From Paenibacillus sp. RC67 (GTDB lineage: Bacteria > Bacillota > Bacilli > Paenibacillales > NBRC-103111): 64,000 nt of DNA. The notes beneath the pieces were generated by a model. It had not been told where the DNA came from, ran no database searches, and saw nothing but the letters and a program-made list of their open reading frames with translations. Positions within the stretch are counted from its first letter, which is position 1. Every line of letters begins with the position of its first letter. A program made the position numbers and the translations under genes. The DNA is taken from NCBI RefSeq assembly GCF_030020805.1, contig NZ_CP125098.1, positions 7,196,001-7,260,000 on the forward strand, written 5' to 3'. Below, piece by piece: positions 8,917-17,218 of this stretch.

Positions 8917-9791
8917 CAGCCATCATTGCAATGACCTGGAAGGAGCTGCTGCGCAAACGGGTTATGCTCCTTACACTGCTCATGACGATCATTTTTTTGC
9001 TGGCCTTTTGGTTTGTCGCTCAAACCATCGGAGCGCGGCTGCACGAGACTACCGATAAGACAAGCATTAATTATCTTATTGGAAGCTTTACCATGGGCAG
9101 CGTCACTCTAACGCTCGGCTTTTTTTTCGGAGCCTTTGTCGTCGCTTTCTTGTCCATCTTCAGCTCCTTTTCCGTTATTTCGGGAGAAGCGGAGCAAGGC
9201 GTACTGCAGGCTTTGCTGCCTCGTCCTGTGCCGCGGTGGCATTGGTATCTGGGACGCTGGATCGGTTATGTCAGCTTAGGCATAGGGTACGCAGCTCTAT
9301 TGTTTGTTTCCATTTTATGGATTACCAATTATCATTCGAGAGTTCCTTCCGACATGGTCTCATTAATCAAATCATTTGTTCTGTTCGCTTCTATCGTTCC
9401 TATGCTGGTATCGGTTTCGATGTTAGGCTCCTGCCTATTCTCCGCACTAGGGAACGGCGTATTCATGACCATGCTGTATGGAGCCGGCTGGCTGGGCGGG
9501 ATGATTGAAAAAGTAGGAGGGATCGCAAGGCTGGATGAGGATGCGGTCAAGCCATTGACTACCATCGCAGGATTAATGTCCCTTGCCATGCCTACCGAGT
9601 CACTTCAGCATCGAATGCTCTCCGAAATGTTCTCCCTCACCGAACTACAAGGGATTACAGGGTTGGATAGCGCCCTTGGCCCGTTCGGAATCGGTCAAGT
9701 CCCTTCCAATTCATTTTTAATCTATGCGGCATGCTATACTCTCGCGGCAATCGGAGCTGGATTATTCATGTTTAATCGCAAGGACTTTTAA
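8913..9791 (+). CDS. ABC-2 type transporter permease
   Basis: The 292-residue protein has six hydrophobic segments arranged as in ABC-2/NatB-type permeases, with a conserved amphipathic stretch after segment 2 (ISGEAEQGVLQALLPRPVPR) typical of the family. It overlaps the ATPase gene by four bases and ends the sigma-factor operon ahead of a strong terminator. Together with the ATPase it should form a homodimeric exporter in the cytoplasmic membrane. Cargo is unknown. Confidence 0.85.
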   Translation: MTAIIAMTWKELLRKRVMLLTLLMTIIFLLAFWFVAQTIGARLHETTDKTSINYLIGSFTMGSVTLTLGFFFGAFVVAFLSIFSSFSVISGEAEQGVLQALLPRPVPRWHWYLGRWIGYVSLGIGYAALLFVSILWITNYHSRVPSDMVSLIKSFVLFASIVPMLVSVSMLGSCLFSALGNGVFMTMLYGAGWLGGMIEKVGGIARLDEDAVKPLTTIAGLMSLAMPTESLQHRMLSEMFSLTELQGITGLDSALGPFGIGQVPSNSFLIYAACYTLAAIGAGLFMFNRKDF

Positions 9792-9800
9792 TGCCATATG

Positions 9801-9845
9801 AAAAACCCTACGGTTCCCCAACAATCCAAGGCACCCGTAGGGTTA
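9801..9845. terminator. Bidirectional terminator between converging operons
   Basis: A 10-bp stem, AACCCTACGG with CCGTAGGGTT, has A-rich 5' and T-containing 3' flanks, so it can terminate the ABC permease transcript (+) and the thioredoxin transcript (-). Confidence 0.8.
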
Positions 9846-9858
9846 TATTCATTTCTTA

Positions 9859-10179
9859 TTAAGCCAGATGCGGCTCTACCCAAGACAGCATATCCTGCAG
9901 TGGTTTAAACCCAACTGTTGTGGCCACTTCAACGCCGTTTTTGAACAGCTTCATGGTAGGAATACTCATAATTCCGTAAGCTCCCGGCGTTTCCGGATTA
10001 TCATCGACATTCATTTTGGCAATGGTCAGCTTGTCGCCAAGCTGTTGATTCATCTCTTCAAGCACTGGAGCGATCATTTTACAAGGTCCGCACCATGGAG
10101 CCCAAAAATCAACAAGGACGACACCCTCTTGTGCAATAGTTTGTTTGAAATTGTTATCTTCTACTTTTATCAAAGACAT
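9859..10179 (-). CDS. trxA: Thioredoxin
   Basis: The 106-residue protein is a standard thioredoxin: DFWAPWCGPCKM carries the redox CxxC, followed by the conserved cis-proline loop (SIPTMKLF). It reduces protein disulfides in the cytoplasm and is itself reduced by thioredoxin reductase. The ATG at 10179 is chosen because AAAGGAG lies 10 bases upstream; an in-frame GTG at 10188 would overlap that site. It is followed by the bidirectional terminator and looks monocistronic. Confidence 0.95.
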   Translation of the reverse strand: MSLIKVEDNNFKQTIAQEGVVLVDFWAPWCGPCKMIAPVLEEMNQQLGDKLTIAKMNVDDNPETPGAYGIMSIPTMKLFKNGVEVATTVGFKPLQDMLSWVEPHLA

Positions 10180-10234
10180 AATCAACACTCTCCTTTAAAT
10201 AATGATTAACCATGAATTATATCATCCCAAACCC

Positions 10235-10618
10235 TTAGTCGATTCGTACTCGATTAACTGTGGGGCCTGAGCCATATCCTGCAGAAGGCTTGCTGCCGCT
10301 GGTTGTATCAAATTGAAGTATGCGAAGATTTGCATACAAATCTTCAAACCATGACTGATCACGTGTCATCAAGGCCAAGTCGAGCAAGCTGCGCAGGCCT
10401 TCTTCAACAGGTACATAATCGGTCAATTTATACAACTTAGCTAAGGAGCTGCTGACGATATTCCCGACTGCATCTTCATGGTCGCATTGGGTGACTCGTA
10501 CCTTCACCGTACCATAAACATCTATGGACTCTACATACCCTATAAACTTTTCATCCTCTGCCGAAGTTCCACTAACCCAATCACTTACCTTAATCCAATC
10601 CTGATTGATCGCTGCCAT
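10235..10618 (-). CDS. IDEAL-domain protein
   Basis: The 127-residue protein carries a short helical segment near residues 75-95 (LLDLALMTRDQSWFEDLYANL) matching the IDEAL motif, a ~37-residue module found in small Bacillales proteins and named after its conserved sequence. The first ~60 residues look like a beta-rich domain (WIKVSDWVSG, GYVESIDVYGTVKVRVTQ). AAGGAAGGAGAG precedes ATG 10618 at proper distance; the longer in-frame start lacks a site. Function is unknown; IDEAL proteins have been linked to protein-protein interaction. Confidence 0.75.
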   Translation of the reverse strand: MAAINQDWIKVSDWVSGTSAEDEKFIGYVESIDVYGTVKVRVTQCDHEDAVGNIVSSSLAKLYKLTDYVPVEEGLRSLLDLALMTRDQSWFEDLYANLRILQFDTTSGSKPSAGYGSGPTVNRVRID

Positions 10619-10772
10619 TGTTTCCACTCTCCTTCCTTTTGTCCACGTCCAACTACTCAACTGAAATGAATCCCATTACAGTTTAACGAAAGAGCTTTAG
10701 CTTCTTCTGTGTCGTCTGTTCTTTGCCAAGATTAACATACCTAACTGAGAACTTATTAATAACAGTTTGATG

Positions 10773-10795
10773 GAAAAAGAAACGCTAACGTTTCC
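10773..10795 (-). terminator. Terminator overlapping the end of the Rrf2 gene
   Basis: On the minus strand GAAACG-TTAG-CGTTTC is followed by TTTTT. The loop contains the TAG stop codon of the regulator gene, an economical arrangement. Confidence 0.65.
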
Positions 10796-11219
10796 TCTCC
10801 TGCTTTTGACGCAGCTGCTCCAATACATCAAGGATCGTCCACTGACCAAAATATTCAATCAATTGCTTCTCAGCCCCAGCAAATATGTCATCCATCACAG
10901 TAGCCATATTACATGCAATCATACAATCCTGCTGCTCGACATCGCCCGAACACCATCCCGGTTTTACGGACCCCATAGAGGTTAAACGATACATCTCGGC
11001 CAGAGTCACCTGTTCAGGATTGCAATGAAGCAAGAATCCTCCACCGGTTCCTTCCTTAGCCGCCACATAACCATGCTTGCGAAGCAGCGCCATGACTTTG
11101 CGCACTCGGGCTGGATGGGTGCATACATTGTGGGCGATCATATCGCTCGTCGCCATATGGTCGGGCCTATAAGCGAGCAGTACCAAACTATGAACCGCTA
11201 TTGTAAACTCGCTATTCAC
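10785..11219 (-). CDS. Rrf2-family transcriptional regulator
   Basis: The 144-residue protein has the Rrf2 winged helix-turn-helix (FTIAVHSLVLLAY, TSDMIAHNVCTHPARVRKVMALLRKHGYV, GTGGGFLL wing). Three cysteines follow in the effector region (C-x8-C-x3-C near residues 90-105). In relatives such as IscR and NsrR, cysteines there hold an iron-sulfur cluster, but the spacing here differs, so cluster binding is only a possibility. The GTG at 11219 is taken as the start because a perfect AGGAGG sits at the right distance; the in-frame ATG at 11234 would put that site inside the gene. It has a perfect consensus promoter about 200 bases upstream and a palindrome in its leader, suggesting autoregulation. 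Confidence 0.85.
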   Translation of the reverse strand: MNSEFTIAVHSLVLLAYRPDHMATSDMIAHNVCTHPARVRKVMALLRKHGYVAAKEGTGGGFLLHCNPEQVTLAEMYRLTSMGSVKPGWCSGDVEQQDCMIACNMATVMDDIFAGAEKQLIEYFGQWTILDVLEQLRQKQERKR

Positions 11220-11286
11220 AACATGCCTCCTCATAAACCTGATGCTTAACTTGCTGCTGTTTCATACCCGCATAGGAAAGTTTAAT

Positions 11287-11312
11287 TTCACTATAGCACT
11301 ATTCATAGTGAA
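11287..11312. promoter_or_regulatory. Candidate operator palindrome upstream of the Rrf2 gene
   Basis: TTCACTAT and ATAGTGAA form an 8-bp inverted repeat with a 10-base spacer. Within it, CACTAT-TC-ATAGTG is a second, tighter palindrome sharing the right arm. It lies 68 bases before the regulator's GTG, downstream of the main promoter. A local -10-like TATAGT on the minus strand overlaps it. Autorepression is plausible but untested. Confidence 0.55.
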
Positions 11313-11395
11313 TAACTTTCTTACTGGCGATGAAACTTCCGCTAACCGCGGTCGCGCATTTTTGAAAGGACGTCGTTGACGTTTTTCTTACTGTT

Positions 11396-11424
11396 ATTAT
11401 ATCGATTACAGTTAGTGGTGTCAA
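11396..11424 (-). promoter_or_regulatory. Perfect consensus sigma-A promoter reading into the Rrf2 gene
   Basis: On the minus strand TTGACA (11424-11419), a 17-base spacer, and TATAAT (11401-11396) match the housekeeping consensus exactly. Transcription would begin near 11389, giving a leader of about 170 nucleotides before the Rrf2 start that includes the palindrome at 11287-11312. Confidence 0.75.
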
Positions 11425-11470
11425 GGGCTTATGAATGTATAGAATGAGCTTTGAGAACAAACGATAAGTT

Positions 11471-11531
11471 AGGCTTCGCAAAACTCTAAGCATATCCTTC
11501 CGAAGCAAGTTTTGCTTCGCAAAACTCTAAG
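11471..11531 (-). repeat. Copy A of a small hairpin-forming dispersed repeat
   Basis: An 18-base direct repeat (GCTTCGCAAAACTCTAAG at 11473-11490 and 11514-11531) flanks a core with CGAAGC/GCTTCG complementarity. Read on the minus strand it aligns with the elements at 18911-18976 and 61046-61102: CTNAGAG-YTTT, a small hairpin, AAAACT or AAGCT, CTTCG-AAG-AT--GCT. It sits just before the 90-residue gene, whose AAGGAG begins at its edge. Confidence 0.6.
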
Positions 11532-11544
11532 GAGTTGAACAAAC

Positions 11545-11817
11545 ATGTCACAGCATACAGACCATTTTATTAAAGAATTGATCAGTAAAAATAATGACCT
11601 ATTCACGGAGCATGATTTCACAGACTGCCAAAAAGCAGTGAAGGATTTCACAGGGCTGGTCAAAAACCTCGAATCCACCCAATACAATTTCCGCAGAAAA
11701 CTATCGGAAGTAGCGGATAAAAACCCTCATGATATTGAGAAGGTTGTCTATCTGCAAGGTATGGTGGACGGAATGAATCTCGTTATAGGGCCTTTAAAAA
11801 ACTTTTTGGATCAATGA
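11545..11817 (+). CDS. Small helical protein of unknown function
   Basis: CTAAGGAG lies 10 bases upstream of the ATG. The 90-residue product is charged, almost all helix-forming, with no membrane segment or signal (HFIKELISKNNDLF, ECQ-like CQKAVKDFTGLVKNLE, VVYLQGMVDGMNLVIGPLKNFLDQ). I do not recognise the family. The regular hydrophobic spacing suggests a two- or three-helix bundle. The gene is alone between the Rrf2 gene and the kdp region, with a dispersed repeat in its promoter area. Confidence 0.65.
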   Translation: MSQHTDHFIKELISKNNDLFTEHDFTDCQKAVKDFTGLVKNLESTQYNFRRKLSEVADKNPHDIEKVVYLQGMVDGMNLVIGPLKNFLDQ

Positions 11818-11896
11818 TATCTAGCTGTAAAGCATGGAATGAATATGTGGAAGGGCCTGCCCAGCTTAACTGCAGCCCCTCCGCTGCCGATATCTG

Positions 11897-12070
11897 CTAT
11901 TGATGAATAATAAACTGGAGAAGGCCTGAAATGACAATCGCCTGGCAAAATGAGACGATAATTCTTTTCCGCACAGCTTCTTTATTCGATCTACGGCTGT
12001 TGTCGAACATATTAATGAATAAATAACCGGATACGAATAAACAAATAAATACAAATATAAAAATTCCCAT
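11897..12070 (-). CDS. 57-residue membrane protein at the end of the kdp cluster
   Basis: Manual translation of the minus strand gives a 57-residue frame from ATG 12070 to TAG, with GGGGAG 8 bases upstream. It has an N-terminal hydrophobic helix (MGIFIFVFICLFVSGYLFI), a basic middle (DNSRRSNKEAVRKR) and a second hydrophobic stretch (IIVSFCQAIVISGLLQFII), so a two-helix membrane hairpin is likely. It begins 48 bases after the KdpD-like gene and may be the last gene of the kdp transcript. No known family is recognised; a Kdp accessory role is a guess from position. Confidence 0.6.
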   Translation of the reverse strand: MGIFIFVFICLFVSGYLFINMFDNSRRSNKEAVRKRIIVSFCQAIVISGLLQFIIHQ

Positions 12071-12118
12071 TGCTATCTCTCCCCATACTGGAATGCTATT
12101 TAACCATTGTTTGCTGGC

Positions 12119-14443
12119 TTAAACTTGAAAATTCGGGTCAAAGTCGGCAACGACAAGCACATCCATATGGCGAGAGGAGCGAAGCAGCCTTTTCACCAAA
12201 GATCCATGCCACCATTCTTGCCACAACGTTTGTCTCGATTGCCCTATAATCATCTGCGTTGACTTGTATTCGTTAGCTTTGGCCACCAATACATCCGTAA
12301 TCTGATTTCGGCTTCTGGCTGTTTGTAATTCAAATTCCCCTCCGAGTCGCTCGGTCAGCTGTTGGATGGCCTTGAGCCTTTCCGCCAGCTCCGCATTTAG
12401 CCTCATATCATCTGAATGAACATACGTTACGATCCACACGGCCTTCAGCCTATGGGCTATACGAAAGCCTCTGCGAATCAATCTCTCGGCATGAGGCGAA
12501 ATATTAACACCTACATAAATGACCTCCTGCCTGCGCCATGGCCCTCGCAAAGAGCTCTTGCGCTCCAACGATTCCAGCCTTTCATCCACATCGTCGGCAA
12601 TTTCACGCAGCGCCAGCTCCCGAAGCGCAATTAAATTCCCCGTCTTGAAAAAGTTGCCCAATGCTTGATTCACTTTATCCATTGCGTAGATGTTGCCTTC
12701 CTTCATCCGCTGCTGGAGTGAGCTCGGTGCTACGTCGATAAGCTGGACTTCATCCGCCAACCAGAGGATGTGATCGGGAACGGTTTCGCGGACGCGAACC
12801 CCTGTAATCTGCATAACGGCATCATTGAGGCTTTCCAGGTGCTGCACGTTAACGGTGGAAATAACCGAGATGCCTGCATCCAATATTTCAATGACATCCT
12901 CGTACCGTTTTTTATTTTTGCTGCCGGGGACATTGGTATGAGCCAGCTCATCAACAAGCACGATTTCCGGAGCCAGACGAATAATCTCCTCCGTATCCAT
13001 TTCCTCTAGCCGAGTTCCGCGATAATCTATTACTTTGCGAGGAATGGTCTCCAACTGGTCTACTTGCGCCAATGTTTCCTTCCGACCATGGGTTTCTAGC
13101 AGGCCAATGCGCACATTCGCCTCTTTACGGAGCAAATCATTACCTTCGCGAAGCATCGTATACGTCTTGCCGACGCCAGGAGCAGCTCCAATATAGACCT
13201 TGAACCGGCCGCGCCGGATCTGCTCGATTCGACGCTCCACCTCCTGCGAGCTGAGCCTACGGTAAGGATCTTCCGCGGGCTTCTTCCTCTTAGCAGGAAG
13301 AATTCGTTCTCCCTCATACTCCGCTCTGTCTGCGACGATGAAAATATCGATATTTCTCGTTTTTTTCAACATATCGTGAACGATGGAGCCCTGCCATAAT
13401 TCCTGCCTTCGAGTCTGCTTGGAATGGCCCATTACGATTCTAGTTACGTTATGCTCTATCGCGTACTGCACCAGCACGCGAGGAAGAGCCCTGCGCGAGC
13501 ACAGCGGCAGCTCCTCGAAGCTGCCCCCTACCTTTTCCACCAGCTTCATGATAGACCGTTTGAAGGCGGCCGCCTCTTTACTTAGCTGCTTTTTCTCATT
13601 GAAGAAGGTGACGACATTCAAATCCCCGTTCAACCGTTTGGCAATCTGCTGACCCCGTCGCACATGAATCGAGCCGTTCCAATGATACTGCGCCGATACC
13701 AGAATGCGTTCTCCAGCACCCGATGGACCCAATAGCCCCATTTCTTCCCTGTACTTTTCCAGGGAGTCATTGACCCCTTCTGCTACAAGTCGAAGCGACA
13801 ACTCCCGCAGTACTGCGAGATTGCCGCGTTTGAATACATCTGCATCCCCTTGAAACCGCATGTTGCTATCGGCAGCACGGTTTAGCATCGTTTCGGGCGT
13901 TACATCGATTAGCACGACCTCATCGGCCAGCTCCAGAGTATCGGAAGGGACGGTTTCCCTCACATCTATACCGGTCCAACGTTTGACCAGCTCTGTGACC
14001 CCTTCAAGCTCATAGGCGTTAATAGTCGTGATGACGCTGATGCCATGACTCAGCAAATATTTAATGTCTTCCAGCCGGTTTGGAAATAGAGCATCCTTTT
14101 GATTACGATGAGCCAGACCGTCAACCAACACAACCTCAGGATTGCGCTCAATCAGTTTTTCGATGTTTAAATCCTTTTTTTCGACGCCATCCTTATACCA
14201 ATGAATACTTGGGACGCGCTCGAGATCGCCGATCTGCTCCATCGTTTCCGGTCTTTGCATCGTGGATACGGCGCAGATGACGACATCGAGCCCCTGCTGC
14301 TTATGCGCATGTCCTTCGCGCAGCATATGATACGTTTTTCCGGAGCCGCTGAACGCGCCGATGTACACCTTTAGCCGCCCACGGTGAAGCTTGGATATGG
14401 ATAATAAGATTTCCTCGGGCGTCTTTCCTCTAAAGGTTTCCAT
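12119..14443 (-). CDS. Tandem-duplicated KdpD N-terminal sensor protein without histidine kinase
   Basis: The 774-residue protein is two consecutive copies, about 390 residues apart, of the KdpD N-terminal domain followed by a universal-stress (USP-like) domain. Copy 1: Walker A at 29-37 (GAFSGSGKT), Walker B-like VVLVDGLAHRN at 103-113, USP about 245-375. Copy 2: canonical Walker A at 419-427 (GAAPGVGKT), VLVDELAHTN, USP about 630-770. The four membrane helices and the kinase core of ordinary KdpD are absent, and no kdpE gene is present. In Staphylococcus KdpD the USP domain binds c-di-AMP, so this may be a soluble c-di-AMP or potassium sensor acting on KdpFABC. Copy 1 has lost the acidic DELAHTN residue, hinting that one ATPase is inactive. 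It is 34 bases downstream of kdpC. Confidence 0.88.
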   Translation of the reverse strand: METFRGKTPEEILLSISKLHRGRLKVYIGAFSGSGKTYHMLREGHAHKQQGLDVVICAVSTMQRPETMEQIGDLERVPSIHWYKDGVEKKDLNIEKLIERNPEVVLVDGLAHRNQKDALFPNRLEDIKYLLSHGISVITTINAYELEGVTELVKRWTGIDVRETVPSDTLELADEVVLIDVTPETMLNRAADSNMRFQGDADVFKRGNLAVLRELSLRLVAEGVNDSLEKYREEMGLLGPSGAGERILVSAQYHWNGSIHVRRGQQIAKRLNGDLNVVTFFNEKKQLSKEAAAFKRSIMKLVEKVGGSFEELPLCSRRALPRVLVQYAIEHNVTRIVMGHSKQTRRQELWQGSIVHDMLKKTRNIDIFIVADRAEYEGERILPAKRKKPAEDPYRRLSSQEVERRIEQIRRGRFKVYIGAAPGVGKTYTMLREGNDLLRKEANVRIGLLETHGRKETLAQVDQLETIPRKVIDYRGTRLEEMDTEEIIRLAPEIVLVDELAHTNVPGSKNKKRYEDVIEILDAGISVISTVNVQHLESLNDAVMQITGVRVRETVPDHILWLADEVQLIDVAPSSLQQRMKEGNIYAMDKVNQALGNFFKTGNLIALRELALREIADDVDERLESLERKSSLRGPWRRQEVIYVGVNISPHAERLIRRGFRIAHRLKAVWIVTYVHSDDMRLNAELAERLKAIQQLTERLGGEFELQTARSRNQITDVLVAKANEYKSTQMIIGQSRQTLWQEWWHGSLVKRLLRSSRHMDVLVVADFDPNFQV

Positions 14444-14477
14444 TGTGAGCTCCGCTCCTTATCCAGCGTCATTTAGG

Positions 14478-15083
14478 CTACTTCTTGGCCAAAGTCTCCA
14501 AATCCATGTTCAGCTTAAGCACATTGACTCTAGGCTCACCGAACAATCCCCAATCGCGCCCTTGTGTATGAGTGTCCACCAGCTTATTAAGCTGGTCCAG
14601 CGGAATGCCGGTCAGCTTACTGATCCGAGGAACCTGCGCTTTAGCTGATTCCGGACTGATGTGCGGGTCAAGCCCTGAAGCCGAGTTCGTGATCAGATCA
14701 ATAGGAAGCTTACTGATCGGTACGTCAGGGTTATTCGCCTTCCAATCGTCGATAGAAGCTTGAGTGCGCTTGATGAGCTCCGGATTGGACGGTGCATAAT
14801 TATTCGTCCCTGATGCCTCCGCTTTATAGTCAATACTGGATACACGACCTTGGAACCATTTAGGATCTGCAAATTTTTGCCCGATCAGCTCGGAGCCAAC
14901 TACTTCTCCCGATGCATTTTTCACTAAGCTGCCATTCGCGTTGCCAGGCATTAATACTTGAGCCAAGCCGGTGCAGACCAACGGATACACAATGCCACAC
15001 AATACGATGAATACGACGCCGATCCGGAGCACCGTAAAAAAGGAAATGGTTCCGGTACCACTTTGCGAGGCCGATTTATTCAT
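14478..15083 (-). CDS. kdpC: Potassium-transporting ATPase subunit C
   Basis: The 201-residue protein has one N-terminal membrane helix (ISFFTVLRIGVVFIVLCGIVY) and the KdpC periplasm-facing domain, with FADPKWFQGRVS, SASGLDPHISPESA, LNKLVDTHTQGRDWG and the closing RVNVLKLN motif. KdpC stabilises the KdpFABC complex and is needed for ATP-driven, high-affinity K+ uptake. GAGAGGAA lies 11 bases before the ATG. It follows kdpB after a 63-base gap that contains a strong hairpin. Confidence 0.95.
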   Translation of the reverse strand: MNKSASQSGTGTISFFTVLRIGVVFIVLCGIVYPLVCTGLAQVLMPGNANGSLVKNASGEVVGSELIGQKFADPKWFQGRVSSIDYKAEASGTNNYAPSNPELIKRTQASIDDWKANNPDVPISKLPIDLITNSASGLDPHISPESAKAQVPRISKLTGIPLDQLNKLVDTHTQGRDWGLFGEPRVNVLKLNMDLETLAKK

Positions 15084-15113
15084 ACTTTTTCATTCCTCTC
15101 TTGGTTGAGGGCT

Positions 15114-15132
15114 GGTCCGGGAAGCCCGGACC
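15114..15132 (-). other. Intercistronic hairpin between kdpB and kdpC
   Basis: GGTCCGGG-AAG-CCCGGACC is a perfect 8-bp GC-rich stem with a 3-base loop. On the minus strand no U-run follows, so it probably marks an RNA-stability or processing point that sets subunit ratios rather than a terminator. Confidence 0.6.
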
Positions 15133-15146
15133 CCCTCCATCTTTCT

Positions 15147-17199
15147 CTATATCCACACATTGACGATAAGATCGATCAGCTTGATCCCGATAAACGGCAC
15201 GATAACTCCTCCGAGTCCGTACACGACGATATTCCTGCTCAGCAGCTTTGTTGCACTCATTGGCTTGTATTCCACGCCCTTCATCGCAAGCGGAATGAGC
15301 AGCGGAATAATAATAGCATTAAATATTAATGCTGAAAGTATCGCAGACATCGGCGACCCGAGGTGCATAATGTTCAAGGACTCCATTTGTGGAATCGCAA
15401 CGGTGAACATAGCCGGAATAATGGCAAAATATTTGGCCACGTCATTCGCAATACTGAAGGTGGTCAAGGCTCCGCGAGTCATCAGCAGCTGCTTACCAAT
15501 GGCAACCACTTCGATAATTTTCGACGGGTCGGAGTCCAGATCAACCATGTTCGCTGCTTCCTTGGCAGCAATCGTTCCGCTGTTCATCGCCAAGCCTACA
15601 TCAGCCTGCGCGAGCGCTGGAGCATCGTTCGTACCGTCTCCTGTCATAGCAACAAGCTTGCCTTCCGCTTGCTCTTTGCGGATAACCGCAATTTTATCTT
15701 CCGGCTTGCTCTCCGCGATAAAATCATCCACTCCCGCTTCACGGGCGATAGTTGCAGCCGTTAACGGGTTATCCCCGGTACACATGATCGTTTTGATTCC
15801 CATTTTGCGCAGTTGGTCAAACCGTTCCTTCATGCCAGGCTTAACGGTATCCTTCAAATAGATCAATCCATACAGCTGTTTATCAACCGCTACCGCCAGA
15901 GGTGTGCCGCCTTCCGAGGCAATAGCATTGCCTCTCGTCTCCAAATCCGCCGGGATCGTACCGCCTTGAGCGAGAACCCACTGCTTCACGGCATCAACAG
16001 CACCTTTACGTACCTTGCGTCCATCCGCCAGATCGATGCCGCTCATTCGGGTTTCCGCTTTAAATTCGATGAATTCTCCGCCTACGCCCAAGGCTTCGTC
16101 ATAAGTTAGTCCTTGCTTTTTCAACCATTCGAGTACCGAACGGCCTTCCGGCGTTTCATCCTTCAACGAGCTAACCGCTGCCCAGCCGGCTACTGTACCG
16201 ACACTTTCGGACCCGATAGGGATAATGTCGCTTGCCATCCGGTTACCGTAGGTGATCGTCCCTGTTTTATCCAAAATCATCGTATTGATGTCTCCGGCTG
16301 CTTCAACCGCTTTACCGGACATGGCCAATACGTTGAATTGAGTAACCCGATCCATACCCGCAATCCCAATGGCCGATAACAAGCCGCCGATAGTTGTTGG
16401 GATAAGACAAACAAGCAGAGCAATTAAAACCGGAATCTCCAGGTTAATTTCCAAATAGCCTGCGATAGGAGCTAAGGTAACAACAACGATAAAGAAAATA
16501 AGCGTTAAGCTGGTCAGCAGGGTGTTCAGAGCCAGCTCGTTCGGCGTTTTCTGCCGTTTGGCTCCTTCGACAAGCGAGATCATCCGATCAATGAAGGATT
16601 CACCAGGATCGCTCGTAATCCGCACCTTGATTTTGTCGCTGACGACTCGTGTGCCGCCTGTTACCGAGCTGAAATCTCCGCCGGCTTCTTTAATTACGGG
16701 AGCGGACTCCCCTGTAATAGCCGATTCATCAACGGAAGCAAGCCCTTCAATCACTTCGCCGTCCCCCGGAATCATTTCCCCTTGGGACACAACCACCAGG
16801 TCACCCTTCCGCAGCTCTGTGGACGGAACCACCTTGATTCCGGAGCCATTATTAATTATTTTGTTTGCCGTAATCTCTTGTTTAGTCTTTTTTGAGAGAG
16901 TCGGCTTGAGCCTTCCCTCTCCCTTCGGCCAATGCTTCCGCGAAATTAGCGAACAACACAGTAAATAATAAAATTACGAATACGGTAAAATTAAAGCCTA
17001 AGCTGTTCTCCGTTCCAAAGTAGCCAGGTAGCACTGTCATAAGCAGAACAACCAAGGTGCCTACCTCTACGACGAACATAACTGGATTTTTCATCATCAC
17101 GACCGGATTCAGCTTCACGAAGCTTTCCTTAACGGCATTCATGACGATAGTTGAATTCAACATCGATTTTCGATGGTTTTTTGCATTATTTTCACTCAT
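15147..17199 (-). pseudogene. kdpB: Potassium-transporting ATPase subunit B, interrupted by a single-base frameshift
   Basis: Two adjacent frames together cover the whole KdpB P-type ATPase. The first (17199-16882) gives the N-terminus with membrane helices 1-2 up to AEGRGKAQADSLKKD then stop. The second carries ELRKGDLVVVSQGEMIPGDG, the TGES loop, phosphorylation motif DKTGTIT, MTGDGTNDAPAL hinge and terminal helices. The break is at an A6 run (16888-16893). Reading it as A5 restores DSLKKTKQEITANK and a 683-residue protein, the family's usual length. KdpB is the catalytic subunit. Since kdpF, A and C are intact and all functional motifs survive, a sequencing homopolymer error is as likely as a true mutation. 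Start ATG 17199 has GGAGAGG upstream. Confidence 0.85.
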
Positions 17200-17218
17200 A
17201 CAGTTTCGCCTCTCCTAT

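Noticed and set aside
11299..11508. 69-codon minus-strand frame in the Rrf2 leader
   Set aside because: It runs through the dispersed repeat, the promoter and the operator region, and has no ribosome-binding site.
11471..11531. CRISPR array
   Set aside because: Only two 18-base repeats, one spacer, no cas genes; it aligns with other dispersed hairpin repeats instead.
11866..12054. 62-codon minus-strand frame downstream of the KdpD-like gene
   Set aside because: It shares the DNA with the 57-residue membrane frame (11897-12070), which has a proper ribosome-binding site and coherent hydrophobic helices; this one has neither.
16882..16900. Programmed -1 frameshifting in kdpB at the A-run
   Set aside because: The heptamer phase is wrong: a -1 slip gives a third frame that does not match KdpB. 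Only +1 (or -2) restores the protein, so a sequence error or mutation is simpler.
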